From: Cohnella faecalis
Lineage (GTDB): Bacteria > Bacillota > Bacilli > Paenibacillales > Paenibacillaceae
DNA length: 64,000 bases
Direction of reading: 5' to 3'
NCBI RefSeq assembly: GCF_003570905.1
Contig: NZ_QXJM01000030.1
Span: 62,001-126,000, forward strand
Numbering within the stretch: position 1 is the stretch's first letter; each line of letters starts with the position of its first letter. The translations under genes and the position numbers were made by a program. The notes under the pieces were generated by a model, which ran no database searches, was not told the DNA's origin, and was given only the letters and a program-made list of their open reading frames with translations. Shown piece by piece: positions 1 to 8,715 of the stretch.

Positions 1-603
1 ATAGTTCGGCACGATTCCCGCCGTCTTCTCGACATAAATCTGCCGGCTTCCCTTGGCTGCGAATTTTTTGACCTTGATGTCGACAAATTTGTTCGGAACG
101 GGATTGCCGGAGTTGGCATTAAGGAGGATGATGGGACGGATGCCGTGTTTTTTGAGTGCTGCGATTATTTTTTCAAAGCCCTTTATTTGAGGCTCTTTTA
201 ATTTGGCCTCGTTATCGAAAGAGATATTTCCCCAGCCGATTTCGACACGAGCCGAGCGGACTCCGGCCTCAGAGAGCAATTGGGCGGTCGCGTCGGCTTC
301 ATTGTCGGAGACGTTGAAGACGACACCGAGAGTTTCCAGATAGCGGCTGGCGTCCCATGTATCCATATAGGAACGCCAAGGAGCCAAATCAAACGAGGAG
401 ACTCCGAAGGGGATTTGTTGTTGTTTCCAGTCGACATAGGAGCGGTTTAATTCTCCTTGGACCGGAACGGAGGAAGCCGAGGCGGTGTAATCGGATTGAC
501 CCGGAATAGGATCCCAAGAAGCGAATAGCCATAGCAACAAGGAGATAAGGGCAACCGCAACGGTCGATATGACCCATTTCGGCCGTAAAAAGCGAAATTC
601 CAA
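1..603 (-). CDS. Secreted glycosidase-like protein, 5' part only
   Basis: The reading frame starts at TTG (603-601) and runs without a stop to the window edge, giving 201 residues of a longer protein. The start is set by AGGAGGA seven bases upstream. Residues 1-10 are basic (MEFRFLRPKW), followed by a hydrophobic stretch at about 11-27, so it is exported or membrane-anchored. From about residue 55 the text (IPFGVSSFDLAPW, then ARVEIGWGNISFD, then IRPIILLNANSGNP) reads as the first strands of a TIM-barrel glycoside hydrolase of the kind found in GH39/GH5-like clans. The exact family and catalytic residues lie outside the window. It diverges from the lasso operon and may be polysaccharide-related, which is inference. 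Confidence 0.6.
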   Translation of the reverse strand, partial: MEFRFLRPKWVISTVAVALISLLLWLFASWDPIPGQSDYTASASSVPVQGELNRSYVDWKQQQIPFGVSSFDLAPWRSYMDTWDASRYLETLGVVFNVSDNEADATAQLLSEAGVRSARVEIGWGNISFDNEAKLKEPQIKGFEKIIAALKKHGIRPIILLNANSGNPVPNKFVDIKVKKFAAKGSRQIYVEKTAGIVPNY

Positions 604-635
604 TTGATTATCCTCCTATCAAGTTCTAATTATTT

Positions 636-650
636 GATACAAATCGTAAC
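636..650. promoter_or_regulatory. Operator-like site GATAC-N5-GTAAC
   Basis: GATACAAATCGTAAC matches the recurring palindrome GATAC-N5-GTATC at all but one arm position. It lies between the divergent minus-strand glycosidase gene and the lasso operon promoter, about 33 bases upstream of the former's start codon. It could serve either gene. No regulator is known for it. Confidence 0.4.
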
Positions 651-703
651 ATATAATGCGAAAAAAATCGAGTTTTGAGATTAAGATTTTTTAAAAAAAG
701 TGA

Positions 704-731
704 TTGACACACCTGATACACGTATTATACA
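704..731 (+). promoter_or_regulatory. Promoter of the lasso peptide operon
   Basis: TTGACA at 704-709 is a perfect -35 box. A 16-base spacer leads to TATACA (726-731) as the -10, preceded by an A/T-rich stretch that could act as UP element. The TTG of the -35 box is also the first in-frame start of the downstream reading frame, but it has no ribosome site, so it is read here as promoter, not start codon. Confidence 0.6.
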
Positions 732-744
732 GTAAAACTCAAAT

Positions 745-759
745 GATACAGATAGTATC
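745..759. promoter_or_regulatory. Operator-like palindrome downstream of the lasso promoter
   Basis: GATACAGATAGTATC is a perfect inverted repeat of GATAC/GTATC around a 5-base centre. It begins 13 bases after the -10 box, where a bound protein would block initiation or early elongation. The same arms occur in the exopolysaccharide promoter (9539-9553) and, imperfectly, in the 50.5-kb promoter. Confidence 0.55.
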
Positions 760-787
760 AACTCGACGATCGGAAGGGGGTGCCGGA

Positions 788-1783
788 TTGGTAGCAACGC
801 TCCTTCGTTTCCTCTATGACAAGGAGACGCCCGCGCCGCATAACGAAGCGGTCTACCGGGGATTTCTGGAAGAGATCGAGTTGTTCGGTATCGCCTCTCA
901 AGTTCTGACCGCGCTTCAGCAATCGGGGAAGACGGATCAAGTGCCTGAAGACTTTGTCCGGCGCCTCAAAAGATACGCCGAGCCCGGCCGTTTCCGGAAC
1001 ATCAGGATTCAATGGTTCGAACGGCAGCTGTTCCGGATATTCGAGCAAGCGAACATTCCCGTCGTTCCATTAAAAGGAATCCAGTTCGCGGCCAACTATT
1101 TCGGACATTTCACCGCCCGCTCTACCGGGGACATCGATCTTCTCGTTCGGCCCGAGCAGCTGCAGGATGCGATCGAATGGCTGAAAGCTTTCGGTTACCG
1201 GCACGAGGAGACCATTCACAATCATGCGGTCCTTCGGAAAGCGGTTGACGGCGCGCCCTTGGTAGAGCTGCATTGGACGCTGGATAAGCCGGGATGGTCC
1301 GAATTGGATCCCGAACCGTTCTGGCGAGACTCCGCGCCGCTCGGACAATTCCGATTCGTACGGGAGCTGTCGGTTACGCATACGTTCTACGCGATTTGCC
1401 TCCATGGCGTCCGCCATCGGATGGAATCCCTCAGATATTTGCTGGATATCGCGCAGATGCTTTATCGGTTCGGCTCCTCGATTGATTACGCCGAGCTGTT
1501 CGCCCAGGCGGCCGCCGATCGAACGGTGAACCGGCTGAAGGCAGCGCTGTCGATCGTATACCGCGTTTTTCCGAAGCTTGATCAGCTCAAGCCTTTGCCC
1601 TTTGAGCCTAGGCGAACGCTGTGGAGCTACCCGGCCATCCGGGATGCCCGGCTTCGCGTCAAAAGCGTGCGTTACTACAAATACAGACTGTACTTCAAGC
1701 TGTTCATCTTCGACACATGGAAGCATGGATGGCACGCAAGAAGGCGAATAACGTCGAAATATTCGGAATATTCGACAAACTAA
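788..1783 (+). CDS. Nucleotidyltransferase-like protein of lasso cluster
   Basis: The start chosen is TTG at 788, seven bases after GGAAGGGGG; longer versions would begin inside the promoter. The 331-residue protein belongs to the uncharacterised nucleotidyltransferase family PF14907. It has LKG at 95-97, the metal-binding GDIDLLV at 114-120 and ELHW at about 160-163, the same three blocks as the paralogues at 5678 and 48343. Such genes accompany phosphorylated lasso peptides. In the pseudomycoidin system a homologue was reported to add hexoses to the phosphorylated peptide. Here it is the first gene of the operon, and modification of the phosphorylated C-terminus is the likely but unproven role. 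Confidence 0.75.
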   Translation: MVATLLRFLYDKETPAPHNEAVYRGFLEEIELFGIASQVLTALQQSGKTDQVPEDFVRRLKRYAEPGRFRNIRIQWFERQLFRIFEQANIPVVPLKGIQFAANYFGHFTARSTGDIDLLVRPEQLQDAIEWLKAFGYRHEETIHNHAVLRKAVDGAPLVELHWTLDKPGWSELDPEPFWRDSAPLGQFRFVRELSVTHTFYAICLHGVRHRMESLRYLLDIAQMLYRFGSSIDYAELFAQAAADRTVNRLKAALSIVYRVFPKLDQLKPLPFEPRRTLWSYPAIRDARLRVKSVRYYKYRLYFKLFIFDTWKHGWHARRRITSKYSEYSTN

Positions 1784-1825
1784 TTCAATCTATCAACTTG
1801 ACGCGGTTACAGTGGAGGTAAGAGC

Positions 1826-3763
1826 ATGAGCGCGATAGTCGGCATTTATCAGAACGACGGGGAATCCGTGCCTCAAGATCACGGTATGGGCTTGATGAGA
1901 GCGTTAGCGTCATACCCTTCCGACGATTCTCGGATTTGGCAACATTCCTCCGTTTTTCTCGGCTGCCATGCGCAATGGATTACGCCCGAATCGATCGGCG
2001 AAATATTGCCTTGCTACGATCAACAAAGGCAGCTGGCGATTACGGCGGACGCCATTCTCGACAACCGCGAAGAGCTGTTCGAAAAGCTGCAGGTCGATCG
2101 GTCGATTCGAAAGATTATTCCGGACAGTCAGCTCATTCTGCTGGCTTACGGCAAATGGGGCGACGAATCCCCGAGTCATCTGGTCGGAGATTTCGCTTTC
2201 ATGATCTGGGACGAAGCGGAGCGGAGGCTGTTCGGAGCTAGGGACTTCTCGGGAAACCGTACGCTTTACTTCGCCAGGGCAAGCGGGAGGTTCGCCTTCA
2301 GCACAATAATCAAACCGTTATTTTCGCTTCCTTATATAAGCAACGCTTTGAACGAGCAATGGCTAGCCGAATACTTGGCCAATCCCGGCAGACTGGAAAC
2401 CGTGGATGCCGGTTCCACCGTACACCGCCAAATCGAGCAATTGCCCCCGTCCCACTTCATCAGCGTAACGGACGGAGCGGTCAAAATAAGCCGATACCGG
2501 ACTTTCGAAGAGGCGCGCACGTTGCGTCTGAAGAACGACGGAGAGTACGAGGAAGCGTTCAGGGATGTGTTCCGGACTTCGGTTGCATCGCGGCTTCGGA
2601 CATTTCGCCAGGTAGGCTCCTTCTTGAGCGGCGGGCTTGATTCCGGCTCCGTGGCCAGCTTTGCGGCCAAAGCTTTGAGACGGGACAATAAGCAGCTGTT
2701 CACCTACAGCGCGATTCCTCTGAAAAGCTTCGACGATTGGACGACGAAGAGCCGGGTCGCCGACGAAAGGCCGTTGATTCGCTCGACGGTCGAGCATGTG
2801 GGCAACATCAAGGACCACTACCTCGATTTTGAAGGAAAGAGCCCTCTGACCGAGATGGACGAATGGCTGGACACGATGGAAATGCCCTACAAATTCGTCG
2901 AAAATTCTTACTGGTTCAACGGCATCTACGAGACGGCCAAGCGCAACGACGTCGGCGTTCTCTTGAATGGCGGAAGAGGCAACTTCACGGTGTCCTTCGG
3001 TCCGGCGCTCGAATACTACGTTCAGCTGTTGAAGAGGCTCAAATGGTTTACGCTGCACCGGGAGCTTTACCTCTACAGCCGGAACAAAGGCATCGGAAGA
3101 CGCCGACTGCTTGGTTATATGAAGGATAGGCTGTTTCCTCCCCGGATTTCGCCGGGCGACCGTTCCGTTCTCAGCCAGCTGATCCATCCGGCGTTCGCCG
3201 AGCGGACGCAAGCGTACGAGAAGCTGCAACGGAACGGCATCGACCTGTCGGGCTCTGCGATTCCCGATATGATCCACGCCAGAACGAAGCAATTCGAGGA
3301 GTGCTACCATTGGACGAACAGCGGAACGAGCGGAACGAAATTGTCGCTGCGCCACGGAATGTGGTATCGCGACCCGACGAACGACTTGCGCGTCATTCGG
3401 TTCTGCTTGTCGGTGCCGATCGACCAATACGTTCGGGACGGGATGGACAGGGCGCTTATTCGAAGATCGACCGTTAATCTCCTCCCGGATCAAATCCGGT
3501 TGAATTATAAGACGAGAGGCATCCAAGGAGCGGACGGCATTCAACGAATGGCGCCGGCATGGAAGTCTTTCATCCGGGAGGTAGATCGGCTGTGCGAGGA
3601 TAGAGAGATGGCGGAATGGCTTAACATTCCGGTCGTCAAAGCGGCGGCTTCCAAGTATCGCGAAGTGCCGGATCCGAGACAGATTTATACGGCCGAGTTC
3701 ACGATATTAATGCGCAGTCTCATCGTGTACCGGTTCGCCCATCGCTTGAGAGGAGGTGAATAA
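1826..3763 (+). CDS. Lasso macrolactam synthetase (asparagine synthase-like, C protein)
   Basis: 645 residues, start at ATG 1826 after GGAGGT. The N-terminal half is a class II glutamine amidotransferase fold, but the protein begins MSAIVG, so the catalytic Cys2 of true asparagine synthetases is missing, as is usual in lasso C proteins. The C-terminal half is an ATP-pyrophosphatase synthetase domain with the PP-loop SGGLDS at 268-273. By family it adenylates the side-chain carboxylate of the ring Asp/Glu and closes the isopeptide bond to the core N-terminus. The precursor gene starts one base after its stop codon, so the two are translationally linked. Confidence 0.9.
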   Translation: MSAIVGIYQNDGESVPQDHGMGLMRALASYPSDDSRIWQHSSVFLGCHAQWITPESIGEILPCYDQQRQLAITADAILDNREELFEKLQVDRSIRKIIPDSQLILLAYGKWGDESPSHLVGDFAFMIWDEAERRLFGARDFSGNRTLYFARASGRFAFSTIIKPLFSLPYISNALNEQWLAEYLANPGRLETVDAGSTVHRQIEQLPPSHFISVTDGAVKISRYRTFEEARTLRLKNDGEYEEAFRDVFRTSVASRLRTFRQVGSFLSGGLDSGSVASFAAKALRRDNKQLFTYSAIPLKSFDDWTTKSRVADERPLIRSTVEHVGNIKDHYLDFEGKSPLTEMDEWLDTMEMPYKFVENSYWFNGIYETAKRNDVGVLLNGGRGNFTVSFGPALEYYVQLLKRLKWFTLHRELYLYSRNKGIGRRRLLGYMKDRLFPPRISPGDRSVLSQLIHPAFAERTQAYEKLQRNGIDLSGSAIPDMIHARTKQFEECYHWTNSGTSGTKLSLRHGMWYRDPTNDLRVIRFCLSVPIDQYVRDGMDRALIRRSTVNLLPDQIRLNYKTRGIQGADGIQRMAPAWKSFIREVDRLCEDREMAEWLNIPVVKAAASKYREVPDPRQIYTAEFTILMRSLIVYRFAHRLRGGE

Positions 3764-3764
3764 G

Positions 3765-3887
3765 ATGAACAAAGAGTGGAAACAACCATCGCTTGAAGTG
3801 CTTGACGTGAAAATGACTTTCGCAGGTCCAGGTGTTACGATTCCGGACTCCTTGGATCCGGACGAAGCTACGCAGCACCACAGCTAA
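3765..3887 (+). CDS. Lasso peptide precursor, paeninodin-like
   Basis: 40 codons, ATG 3765, with AGGAGGTG overlapping the end of the synthetase gene. Leader residues 1-19 begin MNKEWKQPSLEVLDV, which contains the aromatic-x-x-P recognition motif bound by B1 proteins, and end in Thr-Phe, with the conserved Thr at -2. The 21-residue core starts at Ala20 (codon 3822) with AGPGVTIPD, where Asp at core position 9 would close a nine-residue macrolactam, and ends QHHS. Paeninodin has the same AGPG start, ring size and C-terminal Ser, the residue phosphorylated by its kinase. The computed monoisotopic mass of the cyclised core is 2124.97 Da, or 2204.94 Da with one phosphate. Confidence 0.93.
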   Translation: MNKEWKQPSLEVLDVKMTFAGPGVTIPDSLDPDEATQHHS

Positions 3888-3900
3888 TGCCCGCCTTACC

Positions 3901-3935
3901 AAAGGCCCTTATACGCATTACGTATGAGGGCCTTT
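3901..3935 (+). terminator. Hairpin after the lasso precursor gene (attenuator-like)
   Basis: AAAGGCCCT (3901-3909) pairs perfectly with AGGGCCTTT (3927-3935), and the inner bases ATACG/CGTAT extend the stem. No uninterrupted T-run follows, only TTTGTCATT. It sits between the precursor and the first modification gene, so it more likely stabilises the precursor mRNA or reduces read-through than stops transcription fully. The inner CATTACGTATG also resembles a half of the operator palindrome. Confidence 0.6.
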
Positions 3936-3969
3936 GTCATTAACGATCGAGACGTTGGAGTGAAGACAA

Positions 3970-4911
3970 ATGGTTCATACGATTCAGAAGCAGCTGTACC
4001 GGGCGTTCGGCTTTGCCGTCGAAAGCGGATTTGCGCTTCCCGAGCTTCCGCGTCTGGAAGGGGAAGCCGAATTGGCGGATGTCGTTATCGAAGCCGCGGA
4101 TTTGACGGCGGACTGGAACCGACTGGTCGAGCCTAACCGGAAATCCGTCGTTCTGGAAAACCGGATCTTGTTCCAAATACCCGGCACGGCGACGTTCGAT
4201 ATTCAGGACGGTAAGAAAATCAGAGTATGCCCCGCCGAAGACGCCGACGAAGACCAGGTTCGCCTGTATATATTGGGCACTTCCATGGGAGCCTTGCTGC
4301 TCCAACGGCGAATTTTGCCGCTTCATGGAAGCGCGATAGCCGTTGACGGCAAAGCGTACGCGATTATTGGAGAATCGGGCGCCGGCAAGTCGACGCTTGC
4401 TTCCGCTTTCCTCCGTCAAGGGTACTCTCTCGTGAGCGACGACGTTATCGCCGTAACGTTCGCCGAAGACGGAACGCCGATGGTGACGCCGTCCTATCCC
4501 CAGCAAAAGCTTTGGCAGCAAAGCTTGGACGGCTTCGGGATGTCGAACGAGCACTATCGCCCGATTTTCCGGAGAGAATCCAAATTCGCCGTTCCCGTCG
4601 TCTCCAGCTATCATACGGAGCCGCTGCCTTTGGCCGGCTTGTTCGAGCTGGTGAAGTCGGATGGCGAAGAGCCTTCGCTTGCGCCCGTTCGAAGCTTGGA
4701 GCGGCTTGCGGTTCTGCATGCGCACACGTACCGCCAGTTTTGGATTCCGCGGCTTGGTCTGACCGACTGGCATTTTCAGAAGACGGCGCAGTTGTCCGGC
4801 AAAGCCGGGATTTACCGTCTGCAGCGTCCGGCGACAGGATTTACCGCTCCCGAGCTGGCCGCTATCATTCTCAATACGATACAAAAGGATGGATCGACCT
4901 ATGGCAACTGA
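3970..4911 (+). CDS. HPr kinase-like lasso peptide kinase
   Basis: 313 residues, ATG 3970 preceded by GGAGTGAAG. The protein is an HprK/PEP-carboxykinase-type P-loop kinase: Walker A GESGAGKST at 134-142, then LVSDDV at about 155-160 as the catalytic/metal region. The N-terminal 120 residues are variable. In the paeninodin system the homologue PadeK phosphorylates the C-terminal Ser side chain of the precursor. The precursor here also ends in Ser and the P-loop is intact, so the same reaction is expected. The stop overlaps the following B1 gene. Confidence 0.88.
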   Translation: MVHTIQKQLYRAFGFAVESGFALPELPRLEGEAELADVVIEAADLTADWNRLVEPNRKSVVLENRILFQIPGTATFDIQDGKKIRVCPAEDADEDQVRLYILGTSMGALLLQRRILPLHGSAIAVDGKAYAIIGESGAGKSTLASAFLRQGYSLVSDDVIAVTFAEDGTPMVTPSYPQQKLWQQSLDGFGMSNEHYRPIFRRESKFAVPVVSSYHTEPLPLAGLFELVKSDGEEPSLAPVRSLERLAVLHAHTYRQFWIPRLGLTDWHFQKTAQLSGKAGIYRLQRPATGFTAPELAAIILNTIQKDGSTYGN

Positions 4912-5209
4912 CACGAAGTTGAACGCGACGAATTACGTACTGCAAGGCGAGGGCAACGTCGTAAGCGACATGGACGGGGAAAAGGTCATGCTGAGCGTGA
5001 GTAACGGAAAATATTACAACCTGGGCGAAATAGGAGGGCGAATTTGGGATTTGATCGCATCTCCGATCAGCATCGGTCAAGTTGTCAATCTGCTGCTGGA
5101 GGAATTCTCGGTCGATCGGGCGGAATGCGAGCGGCATGTGCTGGTTTTTCTGGAGCAATTGTCGGCGGAAAAGCTGATCCATGTCGGTGAGACGGTTAAG
5201 CTCAAATGA
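4901..5209 (+). CDS. PqqD-like RiPP recognition protein (lasso B1)
   Basis: 102 residues. ATG 4901 was preferred over ATG 4889 because AAGGATGG lies about eight bases upstream of it; either would overlap the kinase gene. The protein has the PqqD/RRE fold signature: a beta hairpin ending in YYNLGEIGGRIWDLI at about 40-54, then helices with a VDRAECERHV stretch. B1 proteins bind the leader and deliver it to the B2 protease. The stop codon overlaps the B2 start as ATGA, indicating translational coupling. Confidence 0.9.
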   Translation: MATDTKLNATNYVLQGEGNVVSDMDGEKVMLSVSNGKYYNLGEIGGRIWDLIASPISIGQVVNLLLEEFSVDRAECERHVLVFLEQLSAEKLIHVGETVKLK

Positions 5210-5688
5210 ACGCGGCGAAGCATGCGATCAAGTTTTTTTCCATGCGTGACGGGTACAGGGGGCTGCTGATCGAATCGTTCCTGTATTTGGCTTGGGCCCG
5301 ATTTTTGATCGCTCTGCCTTTTACCAAAGTCGCTCCTTCCTTAGGAAGCCCTATGGAGGAAACTCCGCATGAACCCGGAACGGCGGACAGGAACGAATTG
5401 AAAAAAATATCCGCTGCGCTCCACATGGTCAGCCGCCATACGCTCTGGAGCAGCAAATGCCTCGTTCGCGCGATCGCCGGGATGAAAATGCTGGAAAGAC
5501 GCCGAATCGAGAGCACCTTGTATCTCGGCACCGCCAAGGACAAGAACGGGGAGATGATCGCCCACGCTTGGCTCCGCAGCGGTACGTTCTACTTGACAGG
5601 CGCGGAAGAAATGAGAAAGTTCACCGTCGTGGGGAAATTCGCCAAAAGTATAAATCACGAAGGACTAGAGGGATGGAATGATGGCTAG
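5206..5688 (+). CDS. Lasso leader peptidase (transglutaminase-like, B2)
   Basis: 160 residues, ATG 5206 overlapping the B1 stop. It matches the B2 family of cysteine proteases with a transglutaminase-like fold. The catalytic Cys is expected at 85 (SSKCLVRA) and the His at 120 (AHAWL), followed by TFYLTG where the third residue of the triad normally lies. It cuts after leader residue 19 to free Ala1 for cyclisation. B1 and B2 are separate genes here, as in Firmicute clusters, rather than fused as in proteobacteria. Confidence 0.9.
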   Translation: MNAAKHAIKFFSMRDGYRGLLIESFLYLAWARFLIALPFTKVAPSLGSPMEETPHEPGTADRNELKKISAALHMVSRHTLWSSKCLVRAIAGMKMLERRRIESTLYLGTAKDKNGEMIAHAWLRSGTFYLTGAEEMRKFTVVGKFAKSINHEGLEGWNDG

Positions 5689-6856
5689 AAGCTCAACGGA
5701 TATTGACGGATTGCCCCAGGAGCTGCGGCTGTTGCTACGCATGCTGAGTACGGAGAACGGAGGGGAGCCGCTGTCTGCGGAGGCGGCGCCGTACGAGGAC
5801 ATCGATTGGGGCCGGTTTCAACGGCTCGCCATGCATCATCGCGTGTATCCGAGCTTGTACGCGATCTTGAAAAAAGCGGCTTTGCCGTGGGTTCCGCAGC
5901 CGTTGATTCAAGACTTGAGCCGCGAATACAAGAAGAACACGTTTCGGATGCTTCGTCTGACCGGAGAGATGGAGAGAATTTGCGCGCTGCTTGCCGATCA
6001 AGGGGTTCGCTCGATCGTGCTGAAAGGCCCGCCGCTTGCTCGCGAGCTATACGGGGACGTGTCTCTTCGCACCTCGAAGGATCTCGATATTATGATCCCT
6101 ATCGACGATGTGGACAAGACGGATCGGTTGTTGACGCAGCTGGGATATAAGTGCGTGGACTTCGTGCCGAACATTCTGAACGGCTGGAGATGGAGACAGC
6201 ACCATGCGGGCTACGATCATCCCGACTTGCCTATTAATCTCGAAATTCATTGGAGATTAAGCCCCGGGCCTTCGAGAGAGCCCGGATTCGAAGAGCTGTG
6301 GGAGCGAAGAAGAATATCTGAGATGACTCCCACTCCCATTCATTACCTCGGAGCCGAGGATTCATTCTTGTATCTGGTCACTCACGGCGCCAGACACGGC
6401 TGGTTTCGGGTTCGTTGGCTCGGTGATATCGACATTCTGGCTTGCAGGCATGCGGACGAGTGGGCAAAGATCGAAGCTCTGATGGATCGCTATCAAGCCC
6501 GCGACATGGTCGGCCAATCGCTGTACCTGATCTCGGCTCTCTGGAGCACGCCGCTAACCCCGGATATGCGCCGCTATTCGTCTGGAACGAAGGCGCAGAC
6601 GTTGGGACGGCAAGCGTTGTATTTCATTCGCGAGATGGTCGAGAATCCGCCTCCGGAATTGGAGCGGAAGCACAAGCAGTATTTGTTCTCCCTGAAATCG
6701 TTTCGGCAGAAGATTTTGTACGCCCTAAGCTTTCTGTATCCTTATCCGAAGGATGTCGAGACGCTGCCGCTGCCCAAACCGGTTCACTTCCTGTACTTTC
6801 CTCTCCGTCCTTTTTTGTGGATGTGGAGAAAGGCCAGAAAACACGCATGGACTTAG
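5678..6856 (+). CDS. Second nucleotidyltransferase-like protein of lasso cluster
   Basis: 392 residues, ATG 5678 overlapping the end of B2 by 11 bases. It has the same PF14907 block order as the first gene of the operon: VLKG at 114-117, the acidic pair KDLDIMI at 134-140 (Asp135, Asp137), and EIHW at about 189-192. The usual Gly before the first Asp is Lys here. The C-terminal half is alpha-helical and specific to this subfamily. Two such genes in one lasso operon suggest two substrates or successive additions, which is inference. Confidence 0.75.
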   Translation: MMARSSTDIDGLPQELRLLLRMLSTENGGEPLSAEAAPYEDIDWGRFQRLAMHHRVYPSLYAILKKAALPWVPQPLIQDLSREYKKNTFRMLRLTGEMERICALLADQGVRSIVLKGPPLARELYGDVSLRTSKDLDIMIPIDDVDKTDRLLTQLGYKCVDFVPNILNGWRWRQHHAGYDHPDLPINLEIHWRLSPGPSREPGFEELWERRRISEMTPTPIHYLGAEDSFLYLVTHGARHGWFRVRWLGDIDILACRHADEWAKIEALMDRYQARDMVGQSLYLISALWSTPLTPDMRRYSSGTKAQTLGRQALYFIREMVENPPPELERKHKQYLFSLKSFRQKILYALSFLYPYPKDVETLPLPKPVHFLYFPLRPFLWMWRKARKHAWT

Positions 6857-6869
6857 GAGGGTATCCGGA

Positions 6870-8711
6870 ATGGAACCAATCTGGTTTTTTATAAGGCGGC
6901 TTTACGAGTTTACCGGCAACAAAATTTTGTTCAACGTCTCGGGGATGGTGTTCGTCAGCTTCCTGGAGGGGCTTGGCATCGTGATGCTCGTGCCGATGCT
7001 TACGTTGAGCGGAATGTCCGGCCTGCAGGACGACGAGGTCCCGTTGGCAAAATGGTTCGGATTCATTCATGAAATACCGGCGCCATGGGTACTGCCCGCC
7101 ATATTGGGGCTGTTCGTTCTGGTCGTTACGACTCAGAGCTTCTTAAAGCGCCAGGTGACGCTTCAGAACATCAAGATCAATCAGAGCTTCGATTTGGCGA
7201 CGAGAACGGAGACGTACCGGCTGCTGCTGCAGGCCAATTGGGATTTCTTCATCAAAAGAAGGAAGTCGGACATGATCAGCTCGCTTACTTCGGAGATCGC
7301 CCGGATTAACGGCGGAATTACCCTGTCCTTGCAATTGCTCGCGACGGTCATCTACACGATGATTCAAATCGGCTTGGCGTTCTGGCTGTCTCCCGAGGTT
7401 ACCGCTTTCGTGCTCGCCAGCGGAATCGTCCTTGCCTTGTTTTCTCGCAAATTCATTCGCAGAGCCAAAAAGCTGGGAACGCAATCGACGGAACTGGCTC
7501 GACTCTACTTGGCCGGCATTACCGACCAAATGAACGGGATCAAGGATATTAAGACCCATACGCTCGAATATTCGCGCCTTGGCTGGATGCGAGCGATGAG
7601 CTCGCGCGTGCTGCAGGAGCAATCCGAATTTATCAAATTGAAAACGACGACGCAGTTCTTCTACCAGATCGCGTCTGCCATATTAATCTCGGGCTTCATT
7701 CTGCTGTCGGTTCAAATTTTTCATACCCCGTGGGCGCAGCTGCTCCTCATTGTTATCATCTTCACCAGACTGTGGCCGAGATTTACCGGGTTTCAATCCA
7801 ACGTGGAGCAGATCGCATCGTTCTATCCCGCGTACAAGAACGTCCTTCGGCTCCAGCAGGAATGTCGGGAAGCCGCCGAATTCGCCATCGGGGACGAAGC
7901 CGACCATCCCGTCCGCCCATTGGAGGTCAAAACTTCCCTCGAATGCCGGGATGTCTCTTTCCGTTACAACCGTCAGGACGAGCGATTCGCCTTGCAAAAT
8001 ATCGACTTGGAAATACCGGCGAATCGAATGACCGCAATTGTCGGGAAATCCGGCGCCGGCAAAAGCACGCTTATCGATCTGTTCATGGGCTTGATGCTCC
8101 CGGAGGTTGGACAAGTGGTCGTGGACGGGGTTCCTCTGACCAACGCCCATTTGGTGGCGCTGCGGCGTTCGATCAGCTACGTGCCGCAGGATCCTTTCCT
8201 GTTCAACGATACGATACGGGAAAATTTGCTTATGGTGAAGCCCGGCGCAGAGGAGGGCGAGCTGTGGGAGGCGCTCGATTTCGCGGCGTGCTCGGAGTTC
8301 GTGCGCAAGCTGCCCAAAGGCCTCGATACGTTCATCGGTGACCGGGGAGTACGGCTGTCGGGAGGAGAGCGCCAACGGCTCGTGCTGGCGAGGGCGATTC
8401 TGCGAAAGCCGTCGGTACTCGTTCTGGACGAGGCGACAAGCGCGCTCGATACGGAGAACGAATCGAAAATCCAGGAAGCGATCGAGAGATTGAAAGGGAA
8501 AATGACGATCATCGTAATCGCCCATCGTCTGTCGACCATTCGCAACGCCGATCAAGTTGTCGTGATCGACCAAGGCCGAATCGTCCAGAGAGGGCGGTTC
8601 GGCCAGCTGGCCAAGGATAAGAGAAATCTGTTCAGTCATTTGCTGGGCAATCAGTCCGATGACGAGTCGAATGCAGAAGGAGAAGAACGGATTAGAGATG
8701 TGCGAGGATGA
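6870..8711 (+). CDS. ABC transporter for lasso peptide export (membrane plus ATPase domains)
   Basis: The start is ATG 6870, after AGGAGGG. The first possible in-frame ATG, 117 bases earlier, lies inside the previous gene and gives a non-membrane N-terminus. 613 residues: six predicted membrane helices in the first 320, then an ATPase domain with Walker A GKSGAGKST (392-400), signature LSGGERQR (496-503) and Walker B VLVLDEATSALD. This is the half-transporter type (D protein) that exports the mature peptide and gives self-immunity in lasso systems. It is the last gene of the operon, four bases from a convergent acetyltransferase gene. Confidence 0.88.
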   Translation: MEPIWFFIRRLYEFTGNKILFNVSGMVFVSFLEGLGIVMLVPMLTLSGMSGLQDDEVPLAKWFGFIHEIPAPWVLPAILGLFVLVVTTQSFLKRQVTLQNIKINQSFDLATRTETYRLLLQANWDFFIKRRKSDMISSLTSEIARINGGITLSLQLLATVIYTMIQIGLAFWLSPEVTAFVLASGIVLALFSRKFIRRAKKLGTQSTELARLYLAGITDQMNGIKDIKTHTLEYSRLGWMRAMSSRVLQEQSEFIKLKTTTQFFYQIASAILISGFILLSVQIFHTPWAQLLLIVIIFTRLWPRFTGFQSNVEQIASFYPAYKNVLRLQQECREAAEFAIGDEADHPVRPLEVKTSLECRDVSFRYNRQDERFALQNIDLEIPANRMTAIVGKSGAGKSTLIDLFMGLMLPEVGQVVVDGVPLTNAHLVALRRSISYVPQDPFLFNDTIRENLLMVKPGAEEGELWEALDFAACSEFVRKLPKGLDTFIGDRGVRLSGGERQRLVLARAILRKPSVLVLDEATSALDTENESKIQEAIERLKGKMTIIVIAHRLSTIRNADQVVVIDQGRIVQRGRFGQLAKDKRNLFSHLLGNQSDDESNAEGEERIRDVRG

Positions 8712-8715
8712 GAGC

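Noticed and set aside
704-787. TTG at 704 as start of the first lasso-operon gene
   Set aside because: This TTG is part of a perfect -35 box, has no ribosome site, and the extra residues are not family-like. TTG 788 has a strong ribosome site.
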